Part shown: positions 24,674 to 32,974 of the stretch, in pieces
Layout of the letters: every line of letters starts with the position of its first letter
Numbering within the stretch: the stretch's first letter is position 1
NCBI RefSeq assembly: GCF_013401435.1
Contig: NZ_JACBGN010000028.1
Span: 1 to 45,168 of the forward strand
Length of the DNA: 45,168 nucleotides
Origin: Streptomyces sp. BR123
GTDB taxonomy: Bacteria; Actinomycetota; Actinomycetes; Streptomycetales; Streptomycetaceae
Direction of reading: 5' to 3'
Notes under the pieces: generated by a model
The model's input: only the letters and a program-made list of their open reading frames with translations
Databases searched by the model: none
Told to the model about the DNA's origin: nothing
Translations under genes and position numbers: made by a program

Positions 24674-24989
24674 GCGCGGTTCCGTGCAGCCGGTGGCGTG
24701 CAGGCCGGGACCGCTGTACGGGCGGTCGGCGGCGATCGCCGTCACCCGGACGGGCCATGCGCGTTCGCGTCGGCCGCTCGAATCCCCCGTCCCCCCGGCC
24801 CCGGGGGTCGGGCCGTGATCAACAATCCCGATCAGAAGTCGACGGGTTCCGGCCAAGGTGTCGTGCTCTTCCGTGCATGTTCCCGCGGAAAATGCCAGAT
24901 GGCCCTTCCAGGCTGCTGAACGCGAGTAGGTTCCTCTCTGTCGCGCTGTACGACGTCACCTCGCACATCCGGTCGGGAGGGGAGCCCGC
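24627..24989 (+). other. 363-bp leader of the roadblock cassette
   Basis: No gene seen. It begins with the tandem duplication and becomes less GC-rich near 24818-24950 (GATCAACAATCCCGATCAG and a stretch with GCGAGTAGGTTCC). TAGGTT at 24927-24932 is a possible -10 for the cassette, in a context (CGAGTAGG) like the box in front of the glycosyltransferase gene, but no good -35 is visible. Confidence 0.4.
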
Positions 24990-25406
24990 GTGCCCGGGAT
25001 CGACGAATGCCTGCTCGAAGCCATGGCCCTGCCTGGCGCGCGCGGGGCCGCTCTGGTCGACTGGAGCAGCGGACTGGCCCTCGGCACCGCCGGCGAGTCG
25101 CCCGTCGGTGACCACGAGACCACCGCCGCCGAGACGGCGGAGCTGGCCAGGGCTGCCGCCGAGTACGAATCCTTCGCCCAGCCCGCCCCGGCGGCGATGG
25201 TCCAGGCCGCCGCCCTCGGAGCCGACGGCCCGCCCGTGGAGGACGTGATCGTCACCACCCGAACCGGCTACCACGTGCTCCGATTCGTCGAGACCAGCTT
25301 CGACAGCAGCGTCTTCCTCCACCTCTGGCTGGACCGCACCGAAGGCAACTTGGCCCTCGCCCGCCACCGACTCAGGGCCCTCGCAGAGGGGCTGGTACTC
25401 AGATGA
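24990..25406 (+). CDS. Roadblock/LC7-like protein, divergent
   Basis: 138 residues. IDECLLEAMALPGARGAALV, then DWSSGLALGTAGESP, then VEDVIVTTRTGYHVLRFVET and FLHLWLDRTEGNLALARHRL align with the shorter roadblock protein encoded at 26803-27177 (GALGAALVDYDSGMALGTIG, EDILITLGSQYHLIRLL, FFLYLALDRGRANLAMARHQ). The order of beta-strands and the A-L-V-D-x-x-S-G-x-A-L block are the same, so it is a diverged paralogue with a 15-20 residue insertion. Such proteins usually bind small GTPases. It starts with GTG behind GGGAGGGGAG. Its stop overlaps the next gene's ATG, so translation is coupled. Confidence 0.68.
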   Translation: MPGIDECLLEAMALPGARGAALVDWSSGLALGTAGESPVGDHETTAAETAELARAAAEYESFAQPAPAAMVQAAALGADGPPVEDVIVTTRTGYHVLRFVETSFDSSVFLHLWLDRTEGNLALARHRLRALAEGLVLR

Positions 25407-26185
25407 CCGCCTTCGCGACAGCCGCCGCCGCTGTCTCGCCCCTCCTCACCCGACTCGCCGCCGAGCGTGCCACCGGCGCCCTGCTCCGCGATCGCGGCAC
25501 CCTCTTCCTGCAGGACGGCCGCATCGTCCACGCCGAGAGCCCGGCCACCCCCGGCCTGGACGTCCTGCTCACCACCGGCGGCGCCCTCGCCCCGGAGCGC
25601 TGGCGCGAGGCCGTCGACCGGGCCGGCGCCCGCGGTCAGGTCGCCCGCTTCCTCGTGGACAGCGGCGGCCTCGCGGACGGCGAACTGGAGATCTGCCACC
25701 TCGCCGCGATCTTCGACGCCGCCTTCTTCGCGCTCTCCCCGGGCAGCGGCCCCTCCCGATTCCGCCGCGGGGCCACCCACTGGATCGGCTCCGTCCGCTC
25801 CGTCCCGGCCGCCGCGGTCGAGCGCGAGACCCGGCGCCGCCGGGAGCTCCTCGACGCGGTCTGGCCCTACCCGCAGCTGGACACCGCCTCCGTGGTGCCC
25901 CGCGCGGCCGCCCCCGGCCAGACCGTCACGGCCCGCCAGCGGCTCCTGCTGGCCCACGCGGACGGCGTCCGGACCCCCGCGGACCTGGCCTGGGTCCTGG
26001 GCCGGCCCGCCTTCCACACCCTGCTCGACGTGCGGCGCCTCGCGGCCGCGGGCCTCGTGGAGACCCCGCACCCGCCGGCCCGGGCGCCCGTCGTGACGAC
26101 CCTGCCCGACTGGATGACCCAGACCCAATCCCCGGACGTGGCGCTGCTCCGCCGGTTACGCGACGCACTGGAGGCAAGCCTGTGA
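25403..26185 (+). CDS. DUF4388-like protein with C-terminal winged helix
   Basis: 260 residues. The N-terminal 130 residues have the DUF4388/PatA-like pattern RATGALLRDRGTLFLQDGRI followed by VHAESPATPGLDVLLTTGGA. The C-terminal part (about 175-230) is winged-helix-like: RQRLLLAHADGVRTPADLAW followed by VLGRPAFHTLLDVRRLAAAG. DUF4388 occurs in bacterial signalling proteins, so a regulatory or scaffold role in the roadblock cassette is plausible. It overlaps the upstream gene by 4 bp, and its stop codon lies in a GTGA that could start the following frame. Confidence 0.65.
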   Translation: MTAFATAAAAVSPLLTRLAAERATGALLRDRGTLFLQDGRIVHAESPATPGLDVLLTTGGALAPERWREAVDRAGARGQVARFLVDSGGLADGELEICHLAAIFDAAFFALSPGSGPSRFRRGATHWIGSVRSVPAAAVERETRRRRELLDAVWPYPQLDTASVVPRAAAPGQTVTARQRLLLAHADGVRTPADLAWVLGRPAFHTLLDVRRLAAAGLVETPHPPARAPVVTTLPDWMTQTQSPDVALLRRLRDALEASL

Positions 26186-26265
26186 GGCTCCCGCTGCGAC
26201 CGGCACTGCGCGCCGAGCGCGCCGACCGCTCCGAACGGAGGCAGCCCGAAAGGAGGCAAGTCGAC

Positions 26266-26709
26266 ATGAGCACGGCGATGGTGCCCGCGGAGGCCGAAGC
26301 CGAGATACTCGCCGAGCTCCGCCGGCTGCGAGCCCGGGTGCCCCAGCTCAGCGGCGCCCTCGCCGGAAGCTCCGACGGCCTGGTCCTCGCCCAGGACAGC
26401 GCCGCCACCGAGGTCGAGGCCGTCGCGGCCCTGACCGCGGCCGCCCTCGGGGTGGCCCAGCGGCTCAGCGACAGCACCGGCCAGGGCGGCTTCCGCGAGC
26501 TGCTCGTCCGCGGCGAGCACGGCTACGTGGCGACCTACGCCGCCGGCGACGCCGCCGTCCTCACCCTGATCGCGGAACCCCGCGTCAACGTGGGCCGGCT
26601 CCACCTCGAGGCCCGCCGCTCCAGCCTGCGCATCGCCGAGCTGATCGACGACATCCTCGGGCGCCGCGGACCCGTGCGGCCGGCCCTGCCGCCGTCCCCG
26701 TCCGCCTGA
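26266..26709 (+). CDS. Roadblock/LC7 domain protein (MglB-like)
   Basis: 147 residues. AEILAELRRLRARVPQLSGA, LAGSSDGLVLAQDS, EAVAALTAAALGVAQRLSDS, GEHGYVATYAAGDAAVLTLI, AEPRVNVGRLHLEARRS: this is the complete roadblock fold (SDGL at the strand turn, a long helix, two strands, the LxLEAR helix), like the B component of Streptomyces conservons. I chose ATG 26266 because AGGAGG lies 9 bp upstream. A GTG at 26182 overlapping the previous stop would add 28 Arg-rich residues and may be used for coupling. No Ras-like GTPase gene is next to it. Confidence 0.8.
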   Translation: MSTAMVPAEAEAEILAELRRLRARVPQLSGALAGSSDGLVLAQDSAATEVEAVAALTAAALGVAQRLSDSTGQGGFRELLVRGEHGYVATYAAGDAAVLTLIAEPRVNVGRLHLEARRSSLRIAELIDDILGRRGPVRPALPPSPSA

Positions 26710-26802
26710 CGGGCCCGGAGCCACCGAACCAAGCAGCACCGAACGATCACGAACCGCACGTGCAGACGCGTGCGCAACCCGTACACAAGGAAGGACCGGA
26801 TC

Positions 26803-27177
26803 ATGGCCAGTGTGGAGACCGCACTCAAGGAAGCCACCACCGTCATCGACGGAGCCCTGGGCGCCGCCCTCGTCGACTACGACAGCGGCATGGCCCTCGG
26901 CACCATCGGCGGCGGCAAGGACCTCGACCTCAGCGTGGCCGCGGCGGGCAACACCGACGTGGTGCGCGCCAAGGTCCGCACCATGGACATGCTCGGACTC
27001 AAGGAGGAGATCGAGGACATCCTGATCACCCTCGGCAGCCAGTACCACCTGATCCGGCTGCTGAAGGGGCGGGGGAGCAAGGGCTTCTTCCTCTACCTCG
27101 CGCTCGACCGCGGCCGGGCCAACCTGGCGATGGCCCGGCACCAGCTCAAGAAGATCGAGAGCGAACTCGAAGTCTGA
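26803..27177 (+). CDS. Roadblock-like protein, short form
   Basis: 124 residues: ETALKEATTVIDGALGAALV, DYDSGMALGTIGGGKDLDLS, VAAAGNTDVVRAKVRTMDML, IEDILITLGSQYHLIRLLKG, LYLALDRGRANLAMARHQLK. It has the strand-helix pattern of roadblock/LC7 proteins and is a clear paralogue of the first gene of the cassette. ATG 26803 has AAGGAAGGA upstream. It is the last gene of the cassette; a 9-bp-stem hairpin follows 50 bp later. Confidence 0.75.
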   Translation: MASVETALKEATTVIDGALGAALVDYDSGMALGTIGGGKDLDLSVAAAGNTDVVRAKVRTMDMLGLKEEIEDILITLGSQYHLIRLLKGRGSKGFFLYLALDRGRANLAMARHQLKKIESELEV

Positions 27178-27226
27178 GCGAACGTTCGGTCGAACATCGA
27201 CGCCGAGGTGGCGGGCGGCTGAAATC

Positions 27227-27257
27227 TTTGCCGTCCGTCTCGGTCGACGACGGCAAA
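27227..27257 (+). terminator. Hairpin ending the roadblock cassette
   Basis: TTTGCCGTC (27227-27235) pairs perfectly with GACGGCAAA (27249-27257) across a 13-nt loop. It is preceded by a CGAACGTTCG palindrome at 27179-27188. Position suggests termination of the cassette before the next promoter. Confidence 0.5.
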
Positions 27258-27272
27258 TGTCCAGGATGGGGG

Positions 27273-27301
27273 GACTTTATCATCCTGTAACCGAGTAGGA
27301 T
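27273..27301 (+). promoter_or_regulatory. Predicted promoter of the glycosyltransferase gene
   Basis: GACTTT (27273-27278), 17-bp spacer, TAGGAT (27296-27301), in the only clearly A/T-rich stretch of this area. The ATG follows 54 bp later. Confidence 0.4.
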
Positions 27302-27355
27302 GCTCTCAACCTCTGATCATCCAAAGAGTTTGATTCGCTGGAGAACCCGCAACCC

Positions 27356-30300
27356 ATGCCCCCGCGCCTGAGCATCGTCGTCCCTGTCTACAACGTCGAG
27401 CTCTACCTCGACGAGTGCCTGGAGTCCATCGCCGCCCAGACCTTCGCCGACTTCGAATGCATTTTGGTCGACGACGGTTCCACGGACAACAGCGCCGCCA
27501 TCGCCAAGGCCTTCGCCGCGCGGGACAAGCGGTTCCGGGTCGTCATGCAGGCCAACGCCGGCCTCGGCGCCGCCCGTAACGTGGGTGCCCGGCACCTCAC
27601 CGAGGGCACCGAGTACCTGGCCTTCGTCGACAGTGACGACACCATGCCGGACTACGCGTACGAGCGCCTGATCGCCGCCCTCGACGAGACCGGATCCGAC
27701 TTCGCCGGCGGCAACGTCCAGCGTTTCCGCTCCGTCGGCATGCAGCAGTCCTGGGGTCACCGGGCCGCCTTCGCGAAGACGCGCCTGAAGACCCACATCT
27801 CCAAGTTCCCGGAGCTCGTCACCGACCGCACCGCCTGGAACAAGGTGTACCGCCGCACCTTCTGGGACGAGCACGGCTTCCAGTACCCGGAAGGCATCCT
27901 CTACGAGGACGCGCCCGTCAGCATCCCGGCGCACTACTTCGCGTCCAGCGTCGACATCCTCAGCGAGTGCGTCTACCACTGGCGCGTCCGCGAGACCGGC
28001 GAGCGCTCCATCACGCAGCGCTCCACCGACCCGGTCTCCGTCATCGACCGCGTCACCTCCATCCGCCTGGTCCGCGAGGCCCTCCAGGGCAAGCAGGGCG
28101 CCAAGTACGTCCGCTACCTGCGCGACTACGACCACAACGTGCTGAGCGAGGAGCTCCCGCTCATCTACAAGTACGTCGGCGAGGGCGGCCCCGAGTTCCG
28201 CGCCGCCTTCGTCAAGGAGGTCGGCGGCCTCGTCCGTGAGATCGGCACCGCCCCCTGGTCCGGCCTCACCGTCGCCGACCGGCTCAAGGCGTACCTCGCC
28301 AGCGAGGGTCGCGTCGAGGACTTCATCGCCCTCACGGACCACCAGCGCCACTACTCCTACAGCGTCCCGGTGAAGGGCCTGGCGCGCCCGCAGGCCGACT
28401 ACCCGTTCCTGCACGGCCGTCCGCCGGTCCCGGCCAAGCTCCTCACCCTCGGCACCCGCGAGCTCCGCGTCGTCAGCCGTCTGGAGCAGGCCGTCTGGAA
28501 GGAGGGCAAGCTGCTGCTGCGCGGCTACGCCATCCCCGGCCACCTCGGCGCCGAGAGCCGCCTCGCCTCCCGCAAGGTGCTGGTCTTCCGCGAGGGCGGC
28601 AAGCGCCGCCGCACCGTCGTGAAGACCCGCACGGTCGCCTCCCCGATGGCCACCGTCGACGTCGCGCACCTCGCCCTGCGCCACGCCGACTGGGCCGGCT
28701 TCACCGCCGTCGTCGACCCGAGCGTCTTCCAGTCCGGCGGCACCTGGCGCGACGGCATATGGACCACCTCCGTCGCCGTCACCGGCGCCGGCGGCCTCCA
28801 CCGCGCCCGCCTCAAGGGCGGAGAGGCCGACAGCGGCCAGAACCCGCCCGCCCACTGGGTGGCCCCGGACGTCCGCATCGTGCCCAACGCCCAGGGCTCC
28901 CTGACCATCCAGGTCGAGGTCGTCCGGGCCCGCGCCCTCGACGTCCGCCCCGGCGACGACGACTCCGTCGAGATCGCCGGCGAGATCGCCGCCGAGCTCG
29001 GCGGCGCCGGCGCAACCATGCGAGCCGAGCACGTCTCCAGCGGCACCGTCCTCACCTTCCCCCTGGAGACCGCCCCGGCCACCGGCGCCGGCCGGGTCCC
29101 GTTCACCGTGCGCGTGCCGCTGGCCGACCTGGCCGCCGTACCGGACGGCGAGGTCGCGCCCGGCGAGTGGTCCCCCGAGCCGTGGAGCCTGGCCGTCACC
29201 GGCACCGACGGCAAGGAGCACCGCCTCGTGCACGACGAGCGCGGCGGCTTCACCGGCCTGGTCCTCCCGCTGCCCGGCGGCGACACCGGCCGGACCGTCT
29301 TCGCCAAGCGAGGCAACAGCGGTCACCTGACCCTCTCCGTGCAGCCCTCCCCGCCCCTGATCGACGAGGTCTCCGCGCAGGACGGCGCCTTCACCGTGCG
29401 CGGCCGCTTCACCGCACCCGTGGACGAGCCGTACGAGCTGGTCTTCCACAACGCGTACGGCACCGAGTTCAGCTACCCCCTCACCCGTGACGGCGACCGG
29501 TTCGAGGCCGTCTTCGAGCCCGTCCTGCCCGAGTCCTACGCCGGCCGCGCCACCCTGCCCCACGGCCGCTGGTGGCCGACGCTGCGCCCGGTCTCCGAGG
29601 CCGGCACCACCGCGGGCCTGCTCGGCGTCGAGCGCGGTGCCCCGGTCCAGTTCGCGTCCGGTGCCCTCCACGCCGGTCCCGTCGGCCTCACCGTGCAGGG
29701 CCGCCGGATGCGGATCGAGGCGCGCTTCTACGACCGCATGGCGCTCATCGCGGACGAGATGCTCACCCCGCACGACCGCTCCCGGTACGCCCAGCGCGTC
29801 CTGCGTGACGAGACGTACCCGGCGCGCCGCGCCCTGCCCCTCAAGGACATCGTCGTCTACGACACCTTCCAGGGGCAGGCGGCCGGCGACGCGCCGCGCG
29901 CCATCCACGAGGAGCTGGTGCGCCGCGGTGAGAAGCTGGAGCACCTCTGGCTGGTCCGCGACGGCCGCGCCGAGGTCCCGCCGACCGCCCGCGCCGTGGA
30001 GTACGACAGCGTCGAGGCCTGGGACGCCCTGGCCCGTGCCCGCTACTACGTGCTGAACGACAGCGTGGCGCGCCGCTTCCGGCGCCGTTCCGGCCAGGTC
30101 GTCGTCCAGACCTGGCACGGAACGCCGATCAAGGAGATCGGCCACGACTTCATCCACGACTACTACACCAGCCCCGAGGTCCTGGACGGCCTGGAGCACG
30201 ACAGCGCCCAGTGGTCGCTGCTCGCCTCCCCGAGCTCGTACGCCACGCCGCTCCTGAAGCGCGCCCTCGGCTACAAGGGCGAGGTCATCGAGTCCGGAAG

Positions 30301-30940
30301 CCCGCGCACCGACGCCCTCGTGCGGCCCGACGCCGAGCGGATCGCCGAGGTCAAGCGGCGGCTGGGCCTGCCCGAGGGCAAGAAGGTCGTCCTGTACATG
30401 CCGACCTGGCGGGAGAACCGAGAGAGCTTCTCCGGCGGCTACAAGCTCGACCTGCAGATCGACCTCGACGCGGCCCGTGAGGCGCTCGGCGAGGACCACG
30501 TCCTGCTGATCCGAGGCCACCACCGCGTCACCGAGCAGGTCCGCTACCGGGGCCGGGACGGCTTCGTCGTCGACGTGTCCCGCTGGCCGGACGCGACGGA
30601 CCTGCTCCTCGTCGCCGACGTGCTCATCTCGGACTACTCCTCCGTGCTGTTCGACTTCGCGGTCACCGACCGGCCGATCCTGCTCTTCACGTACGACCTG
30701 CAGCACTACCGGAGCACGCTGCGCGGCCTGAACTTCGACCTGGAGGAGAAGGCGCCCGGCCCGATGCTGGCCGACTCGGCGAGCCTGATCGAGGCCGTCC
30801 GCAACGCCGACGCCCTCTGCGAGGAGTACAAGGAGGCGCGGGCCGCGTTCCGCGCCGAGTTCTGCGACCTGGACGACGGCCAGGCCACCCGGCGCGTCGT
30901 CGACCGGATGCTGGAGAAGGGTGCGAACCCGGAGGCCTGA
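27356..30940 (+). CDS. GT2 glycosyltransferase / CDP-glycerol glycerophosphotransferase fusion
   Basis: 1194 residues. The N terminus is a GT-A glycosyltransferase family 2 domain: LSIVVPVYNVELYLDECLES, VDDGSTDNSAAIA, FVDSDDTMPDYAYERL (DxD metal site). The middle (about 340-800) is beta-rich with Arg/Val strands and is unassigned. The C terminus (about 830-1190) is a TagB/TagF CDP-glycerol glycerophosphotransferase: VVQTWHGTPIKEIGHDF (about residue 920), SPRTDALV, VVLYMPTWREN (about 1013), LISDYSSVLFDFAVTDRPIL (about 1093). Such proteins build teichoic-acid or related polyol-phosphate cell-wall polymers at the cytoplasmic membrane face. It is a single-gene unit with its own promoter and a 17-bp-stem terminator. 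Confidence 0.88.
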   Translation: MPPRLSIVVPVYNVELYLDECLESIAAQTFADFECILVDDGSTDNSAAIAKAFAARDKRFRVVMQANAGLGAARNVGARHLTEGTEYLAFVDSDDTMPDYAYERLIAALDETGSDFAGGNVQRFRSVGMQQSWGHRAAFAKTRLKTHISKFPELVTDRTAWNKVYRRTFWDEHGFQYPEGILYEDAPVSIPAHYFASSVDILSECVYHWRVRETGERSITQRSTDPVSVIDRVTSIRLVREALQGKQGAKYVRYLRDYDHNVLSEELPLIYKYVGEGGPEFRAAFVKEVGGLVREIGTAPWSGLTVADRLKAYLASEGRVEDFIALTDHQRHYSYSVPVKGLARPQADYPFLHGRPPVPAKLLTLGTRELRVVSRLEQAVWKEGKLLLRGYAIPGHLGAESRLASRKVLVFREGGKRRRTVVKTRTVASPMATVDVAHLALRHADWAGFTAVVDPSVFQSGGTWRDGIWTTSVAVTGAGGLHRARLKGGEADSGQNPPAHWVAPDVRIVPNAQGSLTIQVEVVRARALDVRPGDDDSVEIAGEIAAELGGAGATMRAEHVSSGTVLTFPLETAPATGAGRVPFTVRVPLADLAAVPDGEVAPGEWSPEPWSLAVTGTDGKEHRLVHDERGGFTGLVLPLPGGDTGRTVFAKRGNSGHLTLSVQPSPPLIDEVSAQDGAFTVRGRFTAPVDEPYELVFHNAYGTEFSYPLTRDGDRFEAVFEPVLPESYAGRATLPHGRWWPTLRPVSEAGTTAGLLGVERGAPVQFASGALHAGPVGLTVQGRRMRIEARFYDRMALIADEMLTPHDRSRYAQRVLRDETYPARRALPLKDIVVYDTFQGQAAGDAPRAIHEELVRRGEKLEHLWLVRDGRAEVPPTARAVEYDSVEAWDALARARYYVLNDSVARRFRRRSGQVVVQTWHGTPIKEIGHDFIHDYYTSPEVLDGLEHDSAQWSLLASPSSYATPLLKRALGYKGEVIESGSPRTDALVRPDAERIAEVKRRLGLPEGKKVVLYMPTWRENRESFSGGYKLDLQIDLDAAREALGEDHVLLIRGHHRVTEQVRYRGRDGFVVDVSRWPDATDLLLVADVLISDYSSVLFDFAVTDRPILLFTYDLQHYRSTLRGLNFDLEEKAPGPMLADSASLIEAVRNADALCEEYKEARAAFRAEFCDLDDGQATRRVVDRMLEKGANPEA

Positions 30941-30969
30941 GCCGAAGGAGTGCATTCCAGGCACTGAGC

Positions 30970-31016
30970 AGACCCGCCCCGGGCCCACCGATGAATTTCG
31001 GGCCCGGGGCGGGTCT
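30970..31016 (+). terminator. Terminator with perfect 17-bp stem
   Basis: AGACCCGCCCCGGGCCC (30970-30986) pairs without mismatch with GGGCCCGGGGCGGGTCT (31000-31016) around a 13-nt loop, 29 bp after the glycosyltransferase stop. There is no T-run, as is usual in Streptomyces. Confidence 0.75.
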
Positions 31017-31078
31017 GTAGTGGGAGAAGGTGCTACCCCTGCACCCCGTCCGCCCGCCCACCCCGCCTGGAGGCAGTC

Positions 31079-31561
31079 ATGAGCAGCAACGGGTTCACCA
31101 CGTGCCTGTGGTTCGACGGCAACGCGGAGGCCGCCGCCGACTACTACCTGTCCGTGTTCAAGGACGGAAAGCGCGGCCGGATCGGCCGCTACACCGAGGC
31201 GGGGCCCGGCCCGGCCGGCGAGGTGATGATCGTCGAGTTCGAGATCAACGGCCAGAAGTTCGTCGGACTCAACGGCGGGCCGCAGTTCCCGTTCACAGAG
31301 GCGATCTCCTTCCAGATCCACTGCGCGGACGAGGCGGAGGCGGACTACTACTACGCCGCGCTGACCCGGGACGGCGGCGAGGAGTCCAACTGCGGCTGGG
31401 TCAAGGACAGGTTCGGGGTGTCCTGGCAGGTCGTCCCGCCCGGCGCCATCGACCTGGTGACCGACCCGGACCCGGCGCGGGCCGCCCGCGCCACCGCCGC
31501 GATGATGACGATGAAGAAGCTCGACGTGGCCGGGATGCGGCGGGCCGCCGACGCCGCCTGA
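31079..31561 (+). CDS. VOC family protein (PhnB-like)
   Basis: 160 residues. FTTCLWFDGNAEAAADYYLS, VFKDGKRGRIGRYTEAGPGP, GEVMIVEFEINGQKFVGLNG, ISFQIHCADEAEADYYYAAL, GWVKDRFGVSWQVVPPGAID. This is the vicinal-oxygen-chelate fold of the PhnB/'3-demethylubiquinone methyltransferase-like' group, with the paired beta-alpha-beta-beta-beta modules. No substrate is known for this subgroup. ATG 31079 follows GGAGG. It is preceded by a strong terminator and convergent with the sirtuin gene, so monocistronic. Confidence 0.85.
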   Translation: MSSNGFTTCLWFDGNAEAAADYYLSVFKDGKRGRIGRYTEAGPGPAGEVMIVEFEINGQKFVGLNGGPQFPFTEAISFQIHCADEAEADYYYAALTRDGGEESNCGWVKDRFGVSWQVVPPGAIDLVTDPDPARAARATAAMMTMKKLDVAGMRRAADAA

Positions 31562-31605
31562 CCGGCCGACGGCCCGCCCGGCCGCCCCTGGGGCGGCCGC
31601 CTGGG

Positions 31606-32331
31606 TCAGCCGGCGATCCGGGCCAGCAGCGCCGGCAGGGCGGTGCCGATCGGCTCGCGGATCACCTCGTCGGCGAGGGGGTCGTACGGGGTCTCCTCCG
31701 CGTTCACGATGATCAGGCGGGCCCCCGCCTCGGCGGCCATCCCGGCCAGCGAGGCGGCGGGCTGCACCTGCAGCGTGGAGCCGACGGCGATGAACACGTG
31801 GCAGCCCTTGGCGACGGCCACCGCCTGCGCCAGCACCTCCGGATCGAGGTTCTGGCCGAACATCACGGTCGCCGCCTTGAGGATCCCGCCGCAGGCCGTA
31901 CAGGCCGGGTCCGGCTCCCCGGCGGCGACCCGGTCCAGCGCCTCCTCCATCCCCGAGCGGGCGCCGCAGGCCGTGCAGACCACCTCCCGGGCGGTACCGT
32001 GCAGCTCCAGCACCTTCCGGGCCGGCACCCCCGCCAGCTGGTGCAGCCCGTCCACGTTCTGGGTGATCACCCGCACCGGCGTGCCGCCGCGCTCCAGCTC
32101 GGCGACGGCACGGTGCGCCGCGTTCGGCCGGGCGGCGAGCTTCCCGATCTCGGCGCGCATCAGCCAGGACCGGCGCCGGATCTCCGCATCCGCCATGTAG
32201 TACTCGTACGTCACGAGCTTCTCGGCATCGGGCTCCCGGCGCCACAACCCCTGCGGCCCCCGATAGTCCGGAATCCCGGAGTCGGTGGAGATCCCGGCCC
32301 CACTGAACACTGCGACAAGCGGCTTACCCAT
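31606..32331 (-). CDS. cobB: NAD-dependent protein deacylase, sirtuin family
   Basis: 241 residues. The Rossmann motif [18 protein letters not shown] is at residues 8-25, [13 protein letters not shown] at 89-101, and the catalytic His in LELHGTA at residue 111. Zinc cysteines are at 119, 122, 144 and 147, followed by [23 protein letters not shown] and [12 protein letters not shown]. All catalytic and zinc residues are present. It removes acyl groups from lysines using NAD+, typically on acetyl-CoA synthetase and other metabolic enzymes. The Ala-Arg motif of desuccinylases is not seen, so it is probably a deacetylase. Confidence 0.92.
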   Translation of the reverse strand: MGKPLVAVFSGAGISTDSGIPDYRGPQGLWRREPDAEKLVTYEYYMADAEIRRRSWLMRAEIGKLAARPNAAHRAVAELERGGTPVRVITQNVDGLHQLAGVPARKVLELHGTAREVVCTACGARSGMEEALDRVAAGEPDPACTACGGILKAATVMFGQNLDPEVLAQAVAVAKGCHVFIAVGSTLQVQPAASLAGMAAEAGARLIIVNAEETPYDPLADEVIREPIGTALPALLARIAG

Positions 32332-32501
32332 GCCCCGACCCTACGGACCACCGGGGCCGGGCCGCGACCGCATTACCGCCGGCCCCGGCCGGACGCCGCC
32401 GTCCCGCGGGGGATCCCCCTGCGGTGAATCCCGGCCTCCACCGGAGTGAGATCCGGCGCCCGCCCCGGCCCGCGCCACGCCCTGCCGGTTACACATGCGG
32501 C

Positions 32502-32933
32502 ATGAGACTCATGCCCTACGGTGTCGGCGCCGCGCTGCTCAGCCTGCTCGCGCTGCCGGCCCCGTCCTCATCCGCCGCCGCTGCCGACCCGGCCCCGGCG
32601 CACGCCCGGTACCGGCACACCGCCGCCGACATCAGCCGCTTCCTCACCACCTTCTACGGAAACCACGGCCCCTCCGACCAGGACCGGTCCCTGCGGGTCT
32701 CGCAGCACCTCAAGGACAGACAGGCGCTGAGCCGGAGCCTCGACATACTGCTCTGCGCCCCGAAGGAACCACGGGGCATCGCCGTCGGCCCGGTGACCGT
32801 CGCGCAGTCGGCCAACGTCGGCTGGGCCACCGTCACCACCCACTGGGACGACGGCACCACCGACACCTTCACGGCGTACGTACGCCTCGACTCGCAGCCG
32901 ATCACGCTCGACGACGTCATCTGCGCGGGCTGA
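32502..32933 (+). CDS. Small secreted protein of unknown function
   Basis: 143 residues. A Sec signal (MRLMPYGVGAALLSLLALPA, then PSSSAAAADPAPA) with a cleavage site near residue 30 is followed by a mature domain: YRHTAADISRFLTTFYGNHG, DQDRSLRVSQHLKDRQALSR, VAQSANVGWATVTTHWDDGT, FTAYVRLDSQPITLDDVICA. One cysteine is near LLCAPKEP and one near the C terminus, which could form a disulfide. The fold looks NTF2/lipoprotein-like, but I do not recognise a family. The start was chosen at the signal peptide rather than at 32424. Confidence 0.68.
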   Translation: MRLMPYGVGAALLSLLALPAPSSSAAAADPAPAHARYRHTAADISRFLTTFYGNHGPSDQDRSLRVSQHLKDRQALSRSLDILLCAPKEPRGIAVGPVTVAQSANVGWATVTTHWDDGTTDTFTAYVRLDSQPITLDDVICAG

Positions 32934-32974
32934 CCACCGGCACGGGGCCGAAAGCGGCCCCGTACGCTGGCCGC

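Noticed and set aside
27317..32245. A 1642-codon open frame on the minus strand
   Set aside because: It is the antisense shadow of the GT2/CDP-glycerol transferase and sirtuin genes. High GC removes stop codons from this frame, and its product (VVVRGTVVDQ, many GAGG runs) matches no family.
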